Assembly (NCBI RefSeq): GCF_036320965.1
Contig: NC_092241.1
Location: 27,097,297 to 27,161,296 of the forward strand
Length of the DNA stretch: 64,000 bases
Reading direction: 5' to 3'
Origin: Panulirus ornatus
Lineage: Eukaryota; Arthropoda; Malacostraca; Decapoda; Palinuridae
Shown here: positions 53,100 to 64,000 of the stretch, piece by piece
Layout: each line of letters opens with the position of its first letter
How positions within the stretch are numbered: the stretch's first letter is position 1
The notes under the pieces: generated by a model
The model's input: only the letters and a program-made list of their open reading frames with translations
The model's database searches: none
Told to the model about the DNA's origin: nothing
Made by a program: the position numbers and the translations under genes

Positions 53100-56000
53100 G
53101 TATCGATGAAAAAAAAGAATAAATAAATAGATCCAGTGTATGAGCATATCCGTAAATGTCAAAGCCCAGCGCGCTGACGAAATTATTGAAGTCTTTCAGT
53201 CATCAAATCCGAAACTGTCTCATCACTCTTCCATATCTCGCTTGGTAAATCACTCGTAAATGTCAGCCAGTGTCTCGAGTTACACGGGAGACTAAAACTT
53301 GATCTCGTCGCCTCCAAAGGTAAACTTCACCAGCAAAGGATGACAGACAGCAACTAAGCTACTTATCTGACGTTAATCTATGTTCCAAGTCAAAACAAGC
53401 AGTGGAGAGTGATATATTTCTCTGTTTACAAAGTGATATCCCTCGGATATCATGGCAAGTAAGACGTGCCCATTGAGTGTATTCTTCTGTTCAGCTAGAG
53501 ATAAAATCATGCCGCAGGCAAAGGCAACCTCATAGAATACTTTTATGCTTCAGATCCTGGAAGCAATGGAGTGACGAGCGACGAAAGCAGGTTCATCAAC
53601 TTGGCCAGAGTGCGTCACGAAGAGTTTGAATATCATTAGATGGGTCTGTAGGAAGTCATCTAAGGGTCTTAGTAAGGCTACTGGGTCTTTAGGGAATGAA
53701 TCACAACTAGTCTTGACATCTGTCTTTCATTGTTTCATACAGAGTAGTGAACTATCTTGCAAAAGATTGCGTTATATCGATGAGCGAGTTTTGTGACGCA
53801 GTATTTTTCTCTTTTTGTATATTCCTGACGATGCCTTTGTGAAGGCGAAAGATTGAATGTATGAAATGATGGGCTACGGACAACTAGTGTTTGAGCATAG
53901 AGAGAGCTGGAAAGAGAAAAAGGGATGTAGCGAGAAACATAACTACTAATGGGTCTGAACACAGTGTGCTTCTCACAGTGACGTATCATCACTCCTTGTT
54001 CTTGTGTTAAACTTGCCCTAATGTCAAACCTTTAGAAACCAGATGCCTTTAAACCTCACAGGTATAAACGTAAGTTTAAAAGATAGATATTATTTCATTT
54101 GTTAGGTAGTTGGTTTACCGGATATAAGATGGCTAAGGACACATCCATACATCATTTCTCATAGAATTCGTGAAACTACAATTGATGTGACTTGCAAACG
54201 TTGTTTTGGTGTCCCGACGCTTTTACTGATACCAAAGCGTTTGTTGAAAATTCAAAATAAATAAAATCCAAAGTCGGTACAATTTTCTTTTTTGATACGA
54301 AATACGCAGGTAAAGTTCCTCGAGAAAGTATAAAGTAACTCGTAAAAAAAAAAAAAGACGATTCATCTCCGTTGTCGGCGCTGTGTCATGTCGGTGTTGT
54401 GTGATTCACACAGCTCCTCCCACTGGCTACCAGAGTCGAGTACCTCTGATTACCATATTGCTTCACAGGGAGCAGACAGACACACCTTATTCTCCTGCAT
54501 AACTACGCGACGAGCAAGCGGCTCTCAAAGAGACACATCGCGCGGTTTACAACTACATGTAACCAGAGAATCTCGACCTCACTTTCAGGAATGTAAAAGC
54601 TGAGTAATATCCCTCTGCAACGCCACCTTCTGCATGACCCCCAAGTACGATTATGGTCTTGTGGCGGGCCTCTCACACTCAAGTTATGATTCCTCGTCTT
54701 ATTTATGCCAGGGGAGAGCACATGTATCTCAAGCGAGATAAAAACTTTTGTTTTATCATCTTTGATGGAATGGAATTTCGGGCCGAGCGTGAAATTTACA
54801 ATTTCTGTCTAGCAATTATGTTCTAAAAGGTTTTAGTGAGTTTTTCTTTATATTTGTTATTTACGCCCGCTTGGTATGGATCGCTTGAATTTTCGAAACA
54901 TTGTCCTTGGAGATTTTCCTGCATCTTTGAAATATTTTGTATTTTTTTATCTGTTCTCATACGCTAAAATATCTCTCCTAGTCAGAAATATTTAAAACTA
55001 ATCTTTCGAATATTTAGGATATATTACACAACGTACTTTGTTCATTTGCTTATAATTTGTACATTCAAAATTAGTGTTTTACGTGTACACATGACACAGT
55101 TTACACCTCTTTCATTCACCTCTCGATTCACTGATGTTCTTAATAAGACATTTGGAAGTTTATGACTGTGATCAATTTTAGAGGGAGGGGAATTATATAC
55201 ACACACACAAGATTACTGAGTGGGGCCGTCCATGTCCAGGATGTACGAAGGTGGAGTGAGATGTTGTCGGTCACTTTTACTGGCTGTTTCACATAACACT
55301 AACACTCTGGTAAATACATAAAGTAAGTTTATGTGCGAAGACGTGGATGATTCAGATGATAGGATAGAGTTAAGCTCTGTTACCCTCCTTCCCGAGCTGG
55401 TACTGACACTTGTCCCTTCAGTTGCTGCTGCTCCACCAGGCAACCTGTTGCTGCTCCTATTGGGCAACACCAACAGACGAAATCGAAGGTTATAACTGAA
55501 GGAAAACTTTGAACGATGATGATAAAGAACAACAAACGAGGATGATAAATAACATCTCTTTATTAACAAAATACTAGAGCTCATTGATATTAACTTAATG
55601 GCTTACTATTACTGATACCATGACAGTTACTATAAAACGTGTAGATAAATGGTATAATCTCCTTATATCTCTGAACTTACTGTATGTACCGTACCGGGCA
55701 CTGCAGCTTTGAGTTAACTATGAGATTGTTTACGTCTGTTGGAGACTTGCGAGGCCCTGAGGATGAAGGAAAAGCTTGTGGACTGGTAGAGAGGTCGGGG
55801 AACTCTGACCTGGAGGTCAGACGTGGCTATATGCCAAGAGATGAAGGAAAAAACAAAAACAATGGTCGTCTGTACATGAAAATGTCTACATGTTTGTGAG
55901 TAAATGGAGAGCTTAAGGTTTTATTGGAGGTATATGGAAATAGATTCCCATTCATAATGCAGCAGTCGCGTGAAATGTACGTTGCTCCTCCTCCCGAAGT

Positions 56001-56940
56001 ATTCAAAAAGTGGAAACGAAGATGAAGACATTCTCATCTTTCTCAGAGAAGCATGAATATTCTTGGCAATCAAGACACGCGTTGGAAGTCATAATTAAGT
56101 GAGGATATTCTGAAGATCACGAGACAAGTGCATGATGGTGTTGAACTACTGGCAATTTTCAACATGCTTACTTCTTTACTCTTGCCGAAGTGGTTGTGGA
56201 AGATCACACAGAACGAAGATGTTGCACGGATGCAGTAACTTGGACCAAGAAGGGTCACCTTTGTCTCTTGACCAGACCATGTAACACCCAAGGCAACAAG
56301 GACACCTATCTGGGTTGCAGAAACACAAGAGAATAAAGTTTACGAATTGGGGTTCTCCTCCAGGGTATCAGGTAGCTGAAAGTGCTCTCTAGAAGAAAAA
56401 AATATTCGTGTATAATCTTGTTTGATCGAGGTGGGGAAAATAAGGTTTATGACTTCACTCTAGCCTTTCACCAGCGGAGAAAACTCTTGAAGAGATAATT
56501 CATCTTGACCTTAAGATGAATCATGCTTGTACTTTGTCAGATAAAGATGAAATTATGATAAAGGCAGTTCGAGACTTGACCTTTATTCGCAGTCTTCCTA
56601 CATACTAACATTTCTTTGTAAACCTCCATTTAACCTGTCAGAAGGAATGAGGTCAGGTTAGAAAAGGTCTACTGTTGACAGGACTGAGATTCGTCCTGTC
56701 GTCCACATATTCACAAATAGGCAGTAATGACTGAGCCAGATAAAGTTTTTCGGTATATGATAAACTTAAACTCACGTCACAAAGGCTTTCACTTCTGCTG
56801 TTTTCAGTCTTTGAAACTCTCAGAAACTCTTACTCTCTCAATTACTTTGAATCCCAGTCCCTTCAGTCAGATCACCGATACTGACATTTCAGTTCAAGGT
56901 GTACTGGAAATCTTTTCTCCTACGTGATTCACATTTGGTT
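53100..56940. other. Unannotated DNA
   Basis: A 123-codon minus frame (55213-55584) is Ser/Thr-rich without a recognisable domain. Nothing else is recognised. Confidence 0.45.
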
Positions 56941-56954
56941 TTCCTCTCCCAGGA

Positions 56955-57240
56955 ATTTTGGGGAGACTTTAGTCGTACCCCTCTAACTCTCGACATCTCC
57001 AAAGTGTTCCTCAGGGATCTGTCCTATCACCTTCTCTCTATCTTTTCCCAATAAATAATCTCACTGGTACTAATCATGTTTAGATTTACGCTAATGCTTC
57101 CCACTTTACGTGTTTCAACTCACTTTTCCTCACCTCTTCCCTGTAATACTAGTTCTCTTTCTCATACCGATCATATTTCCTTTCTCAACTCAGACCTGTG
57201 GAACCTGCTGTGATTTAAGCACTCACCTTTATCCCTTTTG
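56955..57240 (+). pseudogene. Jockey-like LINE reverse transcriptase scrap
   Basis: The plus frame reads LQSVPQGSVLSPSLYLF, then PINNL (motif B region; the family has 'GVPQGSVLSP.LF..FINDL'). After a stop comes IYANAS, where the family has the catalytic YADDS. A shifted frame then reads ISFLNSDLWNLL (the family has 'SLNSDL..IS.W'). Loss of the Asp pair and several stops show it is dead. Confidence 0.65.
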
Positions 57241-57264
57241 CCTTTATAAAGTAGCGCCTCACCA

Positions 57265-57640
57265 TGATCATCCATCCATTCACTGAAAAGCCTAACCAAT
57301 CGGCATCACATGCTATATTTCAGAAATTTAACTACAATTTCATCCACTTTAGCCACCTTGCCATACTACGTCTTACATAAGACTTTCATTTCCTCTTTTC
57401 TCTCCATCAAATCTCTCTCCATGACTTTCACTCAGCATACCATCCCGACCCAAGCACCCTACATCTTCCACACTATCGTCAAACACATTCAACAGTCCTT
57501 CATAATACACCATCTCATCTTCACTCCATCACTACCTGATACCATTTTCTCCTTTGCCCTCTTCATCGATGTTCCCATTTGCTCTTTTGTTTTCCGCATA
57601 TCATCATCCGACTTCTAAAAGTCATCTTATGTTAACTGAC
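57265..57640 (-). pseudogene. Decayed LINE copy (linker and start of RT)
   Basis: Minus strand: KTKEQMGTSMK-like start, then GLLNVFDDSVEDVGCLGRDG, corresponding to 1420-1680 of copy 1 (GLLNVSDDRVADIGCFGRGG). Frameshifts follow. It may extend, further degraded, to about 57780. Confidence 0.7.
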
Positions 57641-57781
57641 ACTCGTTCTCCCCAACTCTTATTTGCCCTCTTTTTCAACCCCTGCCCCTGCCTCTTGACT
57701 TCCTTCCACTTTCTCTTTTACATTTCCCAATGATTTTCTCTCCTCTCTTGTTAGAGTTTTCCAAACACTTCTCTTATTTTA

Positions 57782-57783
<2 letters not shown>

Positions 57784-57851
<68 letters not shown>

Positions 57852-57872
57852 TACACACACACACACACACAC

Positions 57873-57873
<1 letters not shown>
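57784..57873. repeat. (AC)n microsatellite
   Basis: About 43 AC units with a GCAT interruption at 57849-57852. Confidence 0.97.

Positions 57874-57959
<86 letters not shown>
57874..57959. repeat. (TA)n microsatellite at the LINE 3' end
   Basis: TA repeat with one TATG step, adjoining the poly(T) (minus-strand poly(A)) of LINE copy 2. Confidence 0.97.
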
Positions 57960-57960
<1 letters not shown>

Positions 57961-57962
<2 letters not shown>

Positions 57963-59404
57963 TTTTTTTTTTTTATACTTTGTCGCTGTCTCCCGCGTTT
58001 GCGAGGTAGCGCAAGGAAACAGACGAAAGAAATGGCCCAACCCCCCCCATACACATGTATATACATATGTCCACACACGCAAATATACATACCTACACAG
58101 CTTTCCATGGTTTACCCCAGACGCTTCACATGCCTTGATTCAATCCACTGACAGCACGTCAACCCCGGTATACCACATCGCTCCAATTCACTCTATTCCT
58201 TGCCCTCCTTTCACCCTCCTGCATGTTCAGGCCCCGATCACACAAAATCTTTTTCACTCCATCTTTCCACCTCCAATTTGGTCTCCCTCTTCTCCTCGTT
58301 CCCTCCACCTCCGACACATATATCCTCTTGGTCAATCTTTCCTCACTCATTCTCTCCATGTGCCCAAACCACTTCAAAACACCCTCTTCTGCTCTCTCAA
58401 CCACGCTCTTTTTATTTCCACACATCTCTCTTACCCTTACGTTACTCACTCGATCAAACCACCTCACACCACACATTGTCCTCAAACATCTCATTTCCAG
58501 CACATCCATCCTCCTGCGCACAACTCTATCCATAGCCCACGCCTCGCAACCATACAACATTGTTGGAACCACTATTCCTTCAAACATACCCATTTTTGCT
58601 TTCCGAGATAATGTTCTCGACTTCCACACATTCTTCAAGGCCCCCAGAACTTTCGCCCCCTCCCCCACCCTATGATCCACTTCCGCTTCCATGGTTCCAT
58701 CCGCTGCCAGATCCACTCCCAGATATCTAAAACACTTCACTTCCTCCAGTTTTTCTCCATTCAAACTCACCTCCCAATTGACTTGACCCTCAACCCTACT
58801 GTACCTAATAACCTTGCTCTTATTCACATTTACTCTTAACTTTCTTCTTCCACACACTTTACCAAACTCAGTCACCAGCTTCTGCAGTTTCTCACATGAA
58901 TCAGCCACCAGCGCTGTATCATCAGCGAAGAACAACTGACTCACTTCCCAAGCTCTCTCATCCCCAACAGACTTCATACTTGCCCCTCTTTCCAAGACTC
59001 TTGCATTCACCTCCCTAACAACCCCATCCATAAACAAATTAAACAACCATGGAGACATCACACACCCCTGCCGCAAACCTACATTCACTGAGAACCAATC
59101 ACTTTCCTCTCTTCCTACACGTACACATGCCTTACATCCTCGATAAAAACTTTTCACTGCTTCTAACAACTTTCCTCCCACACCATATATTCTTAATACC
59201 TTCCACAGAGCATCTCTATCAACTCTATCATATGCCTTCTCCAGATCCATAAATGCTACATACAAATCCATTTGCTTTTCTAAGTATTTCTCACATACAT
59301 TCTTCAAAGCAAACACCTGATCCACACATCCTCTACCACTTCTGAAACCACACTGCTCTTCCCCAATCTGATGCTCTGTACATGCCTTCACCCTCTCAAT
59401 CAAT
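57961..59404 (-). mobile_element. LINE copy 2, young, 5'-truncated
   Basis: Minus-strand copy with poly(A) (57961-57974), tail core (57975-58020), 3' UTR (to 58158) and RT. It starts within the RT at TATTGATTGAGAGGGTGAAG (59404), joined directly to an AT tract. It is about 98 percent identical to copy 1 over the shared region, judging by eye. The short poly(G) in the 3' UTR is reduced relative to copy 1. Confidence 0.92.
58159..59403 (-). CDS. LINE reverse transcriptase, N-terminally truncated but open
   Basis: About 414 codons with no stop (LIERVKACTEHQIGEEQCGF onwards to VVYRG). It keeps motif A (FMDLEKAYDRVD), motif B (GLRQGCVMSP), motif C (FADD, within LFFADDTALV) and the whole C-terminal region. 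It lacks the endonuclease and the first fingers motifs, so it cannot act alone. At the codon where copy 1 has TAG it has AAG. Amino-acid differences from copy 1 are few (for example AADG for SADG, RTMCG for RKMCG, VVERAEEG for VVKRAEEG). The first Met and Tyr belong to the flanking AT tract, not the element. Confidence 0.88.
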   Translation of the reverse strand: MIERVKACTEHQIGEEQCGFRSGRGCVDQVFALKNVCEKYLEKQMDLYVAFMDLEKAYDRVDRDALWKVLRIYGVGGKLLEAVKSFYRGCKACVRVGREESDWFSVNVGLRQGCVMSPWLFNLFMDGVVREVNARVLERGASMKSVGDERAWEVSQLFFADDTALVADSCEKLQKLVTEFGKVCGRRKLRVNVNKSKVIRYSRVEGQVNWEVSLNGEKLEEVKCFRYLGVDLAADGTMEAEVDHRVGEGAKVLGALKNVWKSRTLSRKAKMGMFEGIVVPTMLYGCEAWAMDRVVRRRMDVLEMRCLRTMCGVRWFDRVSNVRVREMCGNKKSVVERAEEGVLKWFGHMERMSEERLTKRIYVSEVEGTRRRGRPNWRWKDGVKKILCDRGLNMQEGERRARNRVNWSDVVYRG

Positions 59405-59430
59405 ATATACATATATATATATATATATAT
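59405..59430. repeat. (AT)n at the LINE 5' junction
   Basis: A short AT tract with one TATAC step between the truncated LINE 5' end and the 375-bp duplicated segment. Confidence 0.95.
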
Positions 59431-59804
59431 ACGTATAGGTTTTCCTTTATATTGCTGTAAAGGAGGGTTAGAGATGCGGTAATGCAGTCAAAAACTTAGC
59501 ATATGACGACGTGGGATGTCAGTGAGGTTGTATGTTGGATCTAAATCGGCTAGAACATGTAGTTTTGGAAGCAGTTTGAGAAGTGAAAAACGTCCAATGT
59601 CTGGTGACTAAATATGAGCATATTGCACGGGAACGCAAAATGTCAGGAGCAGAAGTAGAAAAAATAACTGAACTTATACCAAGAATTAAGGAAGACACTT
59701 ACAGTGAAAGTGGAGCACTTTGAAATCCATACTAACGTAAAGAAGTTAGCTTATTCCTCATTTTCTGTGGGCGTCAATCAAACTTTATTTGGAAAACGGT
59801 GATC
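59431..59804 (+). repeat. 375-bp duplicated segment, copy 2
   Basis: Second copy of 52719-53093 in the same orientation. Differences seen are a lost G (AATCGGC for AATCGGGC), an added T (GCAGTTTGAG), A to G (CAGTGAAAGT) and a lost G (CATACTAACG). Sequences diverge completely after GGTGATC. Confidence 0.95.
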
Positions 59805-59809
59805 AAAAA

Positions 59810-60165
59810 CCCAATGGACGTCTGTCTGTTTGCAAATTAGAAACCATCGTAAATGGGAGACAAAAGTGGATTCAGGGAAAGGTCATGAATTACGGATCTC
59901 TTAGGCTTTCTATGAGAAAGTGAACGCCTCCTTAGATCATAAGGATAAATGGGTAAGCTACGTATGTATCCCTGGACTGGCGAAAAAAAAGAAATACTTT
60001 TTACTGTACGTTACCAGAGCTTTATCAAGAAGCTAGATCTGCAGTAAGGCATAATTGGTACCTTCCTTCAGTGGAGAGAAGATTTGCATTAGTGGAAGAG
60101 AGTAGATGACGGAGATAAGAGACGCATTCTCAGTATGGGTGGGGATCAGGGGATCACAAGCACCG
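59810..60165. other. Unannotated DNA
   Basis: Possibly upstream remains of the next LINE relic, but I could not align it. Confidence 0.4.
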
Positions 60166-60167
60166 TG

Positions 60168-60990
60168 TTGCCCTCATCGGTCTTGGGCTGATCCTGGTGT
60201 ATGTAAACGACTCGACCTGACAGATTGGTCTCTTACGTTATGATGTTTATGGAGGATTCCGAGGTCGAGAGAGAAATAAAGAATGACTACGAATGCATTA
60301 GCTAATAAAGAGATATAGAAAAATTCCTGAGTTTGATAGATGGATGATGACACTCCATCGGAAAATCTGCGCAAGATATTTAAGAAGAGACAAGTGAAAG
60401 AAGGCTTCGGTGTGATTATTACATAGTGGGAAACAAAGTACAAGAGTCGACATCTTACCTGATCTCTGTAGCTAAGGCGAATGTCAAGTTCATTCTCAAG
60501 TAAATGTTTGGTATGCTATTCACAGCATTCGTTAGACCAAAGCTAGATTTAGATTATACCTCTCAAGTCTGATCACGGAACCGAAAGAAGTGCACATATC
60601 TGAGTGAGAGGCTCCCGAGAAGAACAAAAATATTGATATTTGAATTATGAGAAATGAGCTACAGCTAGTAAGGCTGACGGCTTCATATTTGTCCAACATG
60701 GAGGAGGGAAGAGATGGGAAAACCTGATTAGAACCCTCAAACATCTAAATCAGCTGGACGATGGTGACAGTGATCAGTTCCAAACGAGATGCAGTACCAC
60801 AGTAACCAGAAGTCTTGGGAAGAATCTAGGCAAGAAACTGGTTAGTATGGATGTCAAGTAGCATACTTCTTGTGTGAGGCAGTTGGTGGCTGAAAAAGAC
60901 TAAGCAAGGAAATAGTGAACATTGGCAGCTTACAGAGGCTTAAAAGGCGCATGATGGTACAAAGAAGAGTGGTTGCCCAACGAGTGTAGA
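60168..60990 (+). pseudogene. CR1-like LINE reverse transcriptase relic
   Basis: Pieces in order across frames: SVLG, then VYVNDS (family 'SVLGP.LF..YINDL'). Next are RLVSYVMMFMEDSEVEREIK, where the catalytic ADD is now MED, DRWMMTLHRKICARY, IVGNKVQEST, and AFVRPKLDLDYTSQV (family 'FVRPKLEYA..VW'). ERLPRRTK, LIRTLKHLNQLDDGDSDQF (60690-60750, approx.) and LSKEIVNIGSLQRLKRR close the C-terminus. Many stops and frameshifts. It covers from motif B to nearly the natural end. Confidence 0.75.
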
Positions 60991-60999
60991 ACTCTTTCT

Positions 61000-62821
61000 C
61001 TCCCTACTCTACAGTTAAGAAAATACTAGTGAGTGAAAACACACTTTAAAGAAACCTTATATGTATTGGTGAATGCATCCATATATATGCAGACACATAT
61101 ACACACAATCACTTACAAAAATCGAAGCCTTATACACAAACGTACACAGAGAAAAAGACAGACTCTCACGCACAAATATATATACACATATATATAGGTG
61201 TGCGACTATGTAGCGCTTTGCCACATAGCTTCACACAAGTTATTCTTAGGGATATAATCAGAATATATGTATTGGTATGCTGGCATACCTGACTTAACTG
61301 ACTTCATCAACATTTCTACCCGTTAATCTGTACGTGATTCGTTGAGTGTTCCACTTGTTTACTTTGTATTATATTTGTTTGTTCTATTAGGAACGAGATC
61401 TTCAAGTAGACAACGATTTCGTCGTAAACTGAAAACTTGGAAATGAATCATTGACAGTTTCATACGTTTTCCGACATTCGTTAATTTTTCTGCGCATTTC
61501 CAAACATTTAGTCCACTGTTACTATATCATACTTAAATTCAAGGAACCAAAGATTAGGCTGGATCTATCGAATTTAAGATTTTGTGGCAGACACGACAAC
61601 TAGATACAAGATGATGCATTCGAATGCGTTTTTGCTCTTTCTGCTACATCTATTCTAAGTGACTTTGAAAAAGCTGGCAAATCTTTCTTATCAGAGAATG
61701 AAGCTTAACTTTTTATGAGAGGGGTGTGACCCAGACTTGCTTTATTCCTGAGAACCTGAGTTCGCAGCAATGCAAAACGGGGCTAAATTCACAGTATCAT
61801 TTAGACAATCCTGGCAATCAGGTACAATGAAACCAGATCGAACAAGTTGGAAACGTCTGAATGAAATTATCACTTTGGTTCGGGAAGAATAAAAGACCAG
61901 CTATAGAATTTGATAGACTCAGTATAAAAAGAAAGCATCACACCATTTTCGAAGCACTATTACTCAACACGTGAACCTGAAAACAATAAGCAATATAGCA
62001 TCGCTACTTTTGAAGTTCTCAAAAAACTTGTCTCTTGTTTCTGAGGGATATCATATGCTCGAACTTGATCGTTCGCTCACTTATCGCCTCGTGGAGTATT
62101 GTTACTATTTTTGCCGTGGTCCTTTACGTATCCACAGCATTTACCAGCATTTAGTATAAGTCTTTGCCCTCTGTACTTCCCACCTTTGACTTTCCAGCTC
62201 CTCGGTGTTCTCTAATGCTCTCGTGAGCTGGTTGCGTGCGCCCTTGCCTCCAAGGGATGCATTTTGCTGCTGCTTCCCAAAGCTTTTACAGGCTAGACCT
62301 ATTTCGTAATGACTCATCGAAGCTTCCCTCGTGCAGCGGAGGTATTAAATTGTCTCCCTTCTGTCATTTTTCCCCTCTCCCTATAAACCCCTCCACCTTT
62401 AAAAGCCTGATATACAAACCGCTTGAGAGCTCTGGTTAATTTCTTCTATCCCTCTGTCTTACTTTCTTTTTTTTTCCATTCAGCTAAGATAACCATAGCG
62501 TGGGCATGTACGCCCCTGCCGTGTCGGTCACGTTAAAAGAATATGGTCGTTTCATTACCAGAAGGCTACCAGTGTAAGACCTGTAACCCACACGCCACTC
62601 TCACTGTTACAAGACGAACGCTGCGCCTTTGTCCACACAGACAGGCCAAGTTGGGTGGTGAAAAGGCTTCGTAAAGGTGAAGCGAGTGAAAGCCGTATCT
62701 GAAAACCAGGTTGTGTCATGGGTGTAGTGTGTGGTGAATGTTGCTGCCACACTACCGCTCCGTACTGCATATACTGGCCTGATTAATGTTATGAACTTTG
62801 AATTATAACGATGGAATGGTA

Positions 62822-62852
<31 letters not shown>

Positions 62853-62998
62853 GGAGGGGATAATTATATTTCTGTGTGGTGTGTCAATTTTATGTGCATG
62901 TATGTGTTTGAGTGTGATGCGTACATAGTGTCTAATTTTCGTGTGGTTCATATGTTTGTACGCATTTATGTATACCAATGTGCGTCCATGCTTGATGT

Positions 62999-63047
<49 letters not shown>

Positions 63048-63060
63048 TGTGTGTGTGTAA
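61000..63060. other. Unannotated DNA and small GT repeats
   Basis: (TG)n tracts lie at 62822-62850 and 63001-63057. A 67-codon frame at 62236-62439 weakly recalls the C-terminal region of jockey-type RTs (ASQSFYRLDLF), but I do not call it. Confidence 0.5.
63001..63057. repeat. (GT)n microsatellite
   Basis: About 28 GT units with one TATG step. Confidence 0.97.
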
Positions 63061-63064
63061 TTAC

Positions 63065-63720
63065 CTATTTGTACTCTACGTAGAGGAAGTTTTGTACTCA
63101 TGGGGCCCTGTCTCATATGCATTCTCCACTTTCATTAAACTAAAAATCTTTGGATGTTGTCTGCATTTGTCATGTCTTCATTCCTTTTTTCCACCCATTT
63201 ACTAATCTTTTTTACATATTTTCTAACAAGTTTCATGGTGTGTCCTCTGGTTGTTCAATCCCTGTGTTTCTGGAAGAACTGTGCACCGTCTACATCATTC
63301 TGTTTTAAGAATTTATAGTTTATGATCAGGTCATCTGTAACCCTTCTCTCCTCCAAAGTGGGCAAGATTAAGGCCTCTAAGCATTTCCCTGTAACTCAGC
63401 TCTCTCAATTCTGGCACCATCTTTGTTGTTCTCCTTTGGACTTTCTCTATGAGCTCTTTGTTCTTCTATGGGTGCGTTACTTGAGAACAGTTTGCTGACT
63501 ATATTTCCTTATGCATAAACTTGAATGCAGTCTTGATATTTGCGAGCAGACAGTTGGTCTCCCTCACAGTTCTCCAAAGGTGGAACTTTGGCGGCAAGAT
63601 AGGGTTGATGTTGAATTCCAAATATCCTTCTCACACAGAGAGAGGTTCCTACCGCTTGTAATCATATCAAAGCCTTCTTTCTGTTGTGATCCATCCTCAT
63701 TACTTTACACTAACTTAGGT
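63065..63720 (-). pseudogene. CR1-like LINE reverse transcriptase C-terminal relic
   Basis: Minus strand: ELIEKVQRRTTKMVPEL, then RELSYREMLRGLNL (about 63360-63460). After a one-base frameshift comes TLEERRVTDDLIINYKFLKQ (63300-63359), then DVDGAQFFQKHRD, a TGA, TTRGHTMKLVRKYVKKISKW and a weak terminal part. This is the classic CR1/L2 C-terminal order 'LEKVQRRATK..P.L..LSYEERL..L.L.TLE.RR.RGDLI..YK'. Upstream RT motifs are unreadable. Confidence 0.78.
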
Positions 63721-63724
63721 TGAA

Positions 63725-64000
63725 CTTCAGCATTGTATCAGACGAACTTTGGAGTTAAGATCCTCTTGCTGTTTGATGCAGTCACTCTTTTCATTTCCTT
63801 TGCTTGTGGGATCACTATCTATGATTAATATTTTTTGTGTGCAACAAGGAGAGAGTCTTACACTCGTTATCCCCATCTCTGAACCTTGTCTACATATACC
63901 ATGTCTTTACCCTTATCTGTGTATATATAAACATGCGCAAGCATCGGCCGGGTACTTATTTATTGACCATCCCCGAGAGGAAAATGAACGCCTGGGTTGT
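63725..64000. other. Unannotated DNA at the window end
   Basis: Possibly continuing the LINE relic upstream on the minus strand, but I could not read it. Confidence 0.4.

Noticed and set aside
53800..53870. Penelope-like or LINE 3' end around TTCCTGACGATGCC
   Set aside because: The resemblance is limited to about 20 bases, with no coding evidence.
55213..55584. Ser/Thr-rich 123-codon frame as a gene
   Set aside because: No domain, no splice signals and biased composition.
57730..58611. 293-codon plus-strand frame
   Set aside because: It crosses (AC)n and (TA)n and then the antisense of the LINE RT. The real coding strand there is minus.
62236..62439. Jockey RT C-terminus
   Set aside because: ASQSFYRLDLF is suggestive, but neighbouring family motifs are absent.

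Overview
This window is arthropod-type nuclear DNA, most likely from a decapod crustacean. The inference rests on an AT-rich background, a very high density of long dinucleotide microsatellites, and several families of non-LTR retrotransposons and tRNA-like SINEs of the kind common in decapod genomes. There is no bacterial or viral gene organisation, and I could not support any host protein-coding gene. Almost everything that can be named is mobile-element DNA, satellite DNA or simple repeat.

Layout. 430-3434 is a retroelement cluster: a short non-autonomous element, an inverted LINE 5' end, and a LINE copy with a complete reverse transcriptase (RT) domain and one nonsense codon. 6.7-7.6 kb holds a purine-rich open stretch and a 48-bp tandem repeat. 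8.1-9.75 kb holds a decayed CR1-like RT (minus), a decayed copy of the main LINE (plus) and a tRNA-like SINE piece. 12.1-14.5 kb is trinucleotide DNA, a 30-bp acidic-coding minisatellite, a tRNA-derived SINE and a ~45-bp minisatellite. 18.8-19.5 kb and 23.8-24.3 kb are minus-strand LINE relics (RT and endonuclease parts). 32.7-33.65 kb is another LINE relic. 36.1-41.0 kb is a Tc1/mariner-like element whose 3' coding end has expanded into about 113 copies of a 30-bp repeat. 42.55-43.64 kb is a ~40-bp satellite ending in a large palindrome. 45.4-46.1 kb has a second short LINE-derived element and a 43-bp inverted repeat. 51.6-53.1 kb has LINE and endonuclease fragments and one copy of a 375-bp duplication. 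56.9-59.8 kb has a jockey-like RT scrap, an old and a young LINE copy, and the second copy of the 375-bp duplication. 60.2-61.0 kb and 63.1-63.7 kb are decayed CR1-like RT pieces.

The main LINE family can be pieced together from scattered copies: a 5' leader of about 110 bp, an ORF starting with Met-Gly-Asn-Arg, an APE-type endonuclease, an RT, and a conserved ~45-bp tail followed by poly(A) and (TA)n. The short elements at 504-737 and 45498-45743 carry the same leader and a related tail, so they look like internally deleted partners mobilised by the LINE.

The most unusual object is the 3.39-kb array at 37592-40980. The residues on both sides of it join into the expected C-terminus of a Tc1/mariner transposase, so the repeat unit appears to be a ten-codon piece of transposase that expanded in place.

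Limits: all identifications come from reading translations and comparing copies by eye. Eukaryotic exons of unfamiliar genes cannot be excluded in the unannotated stretches.
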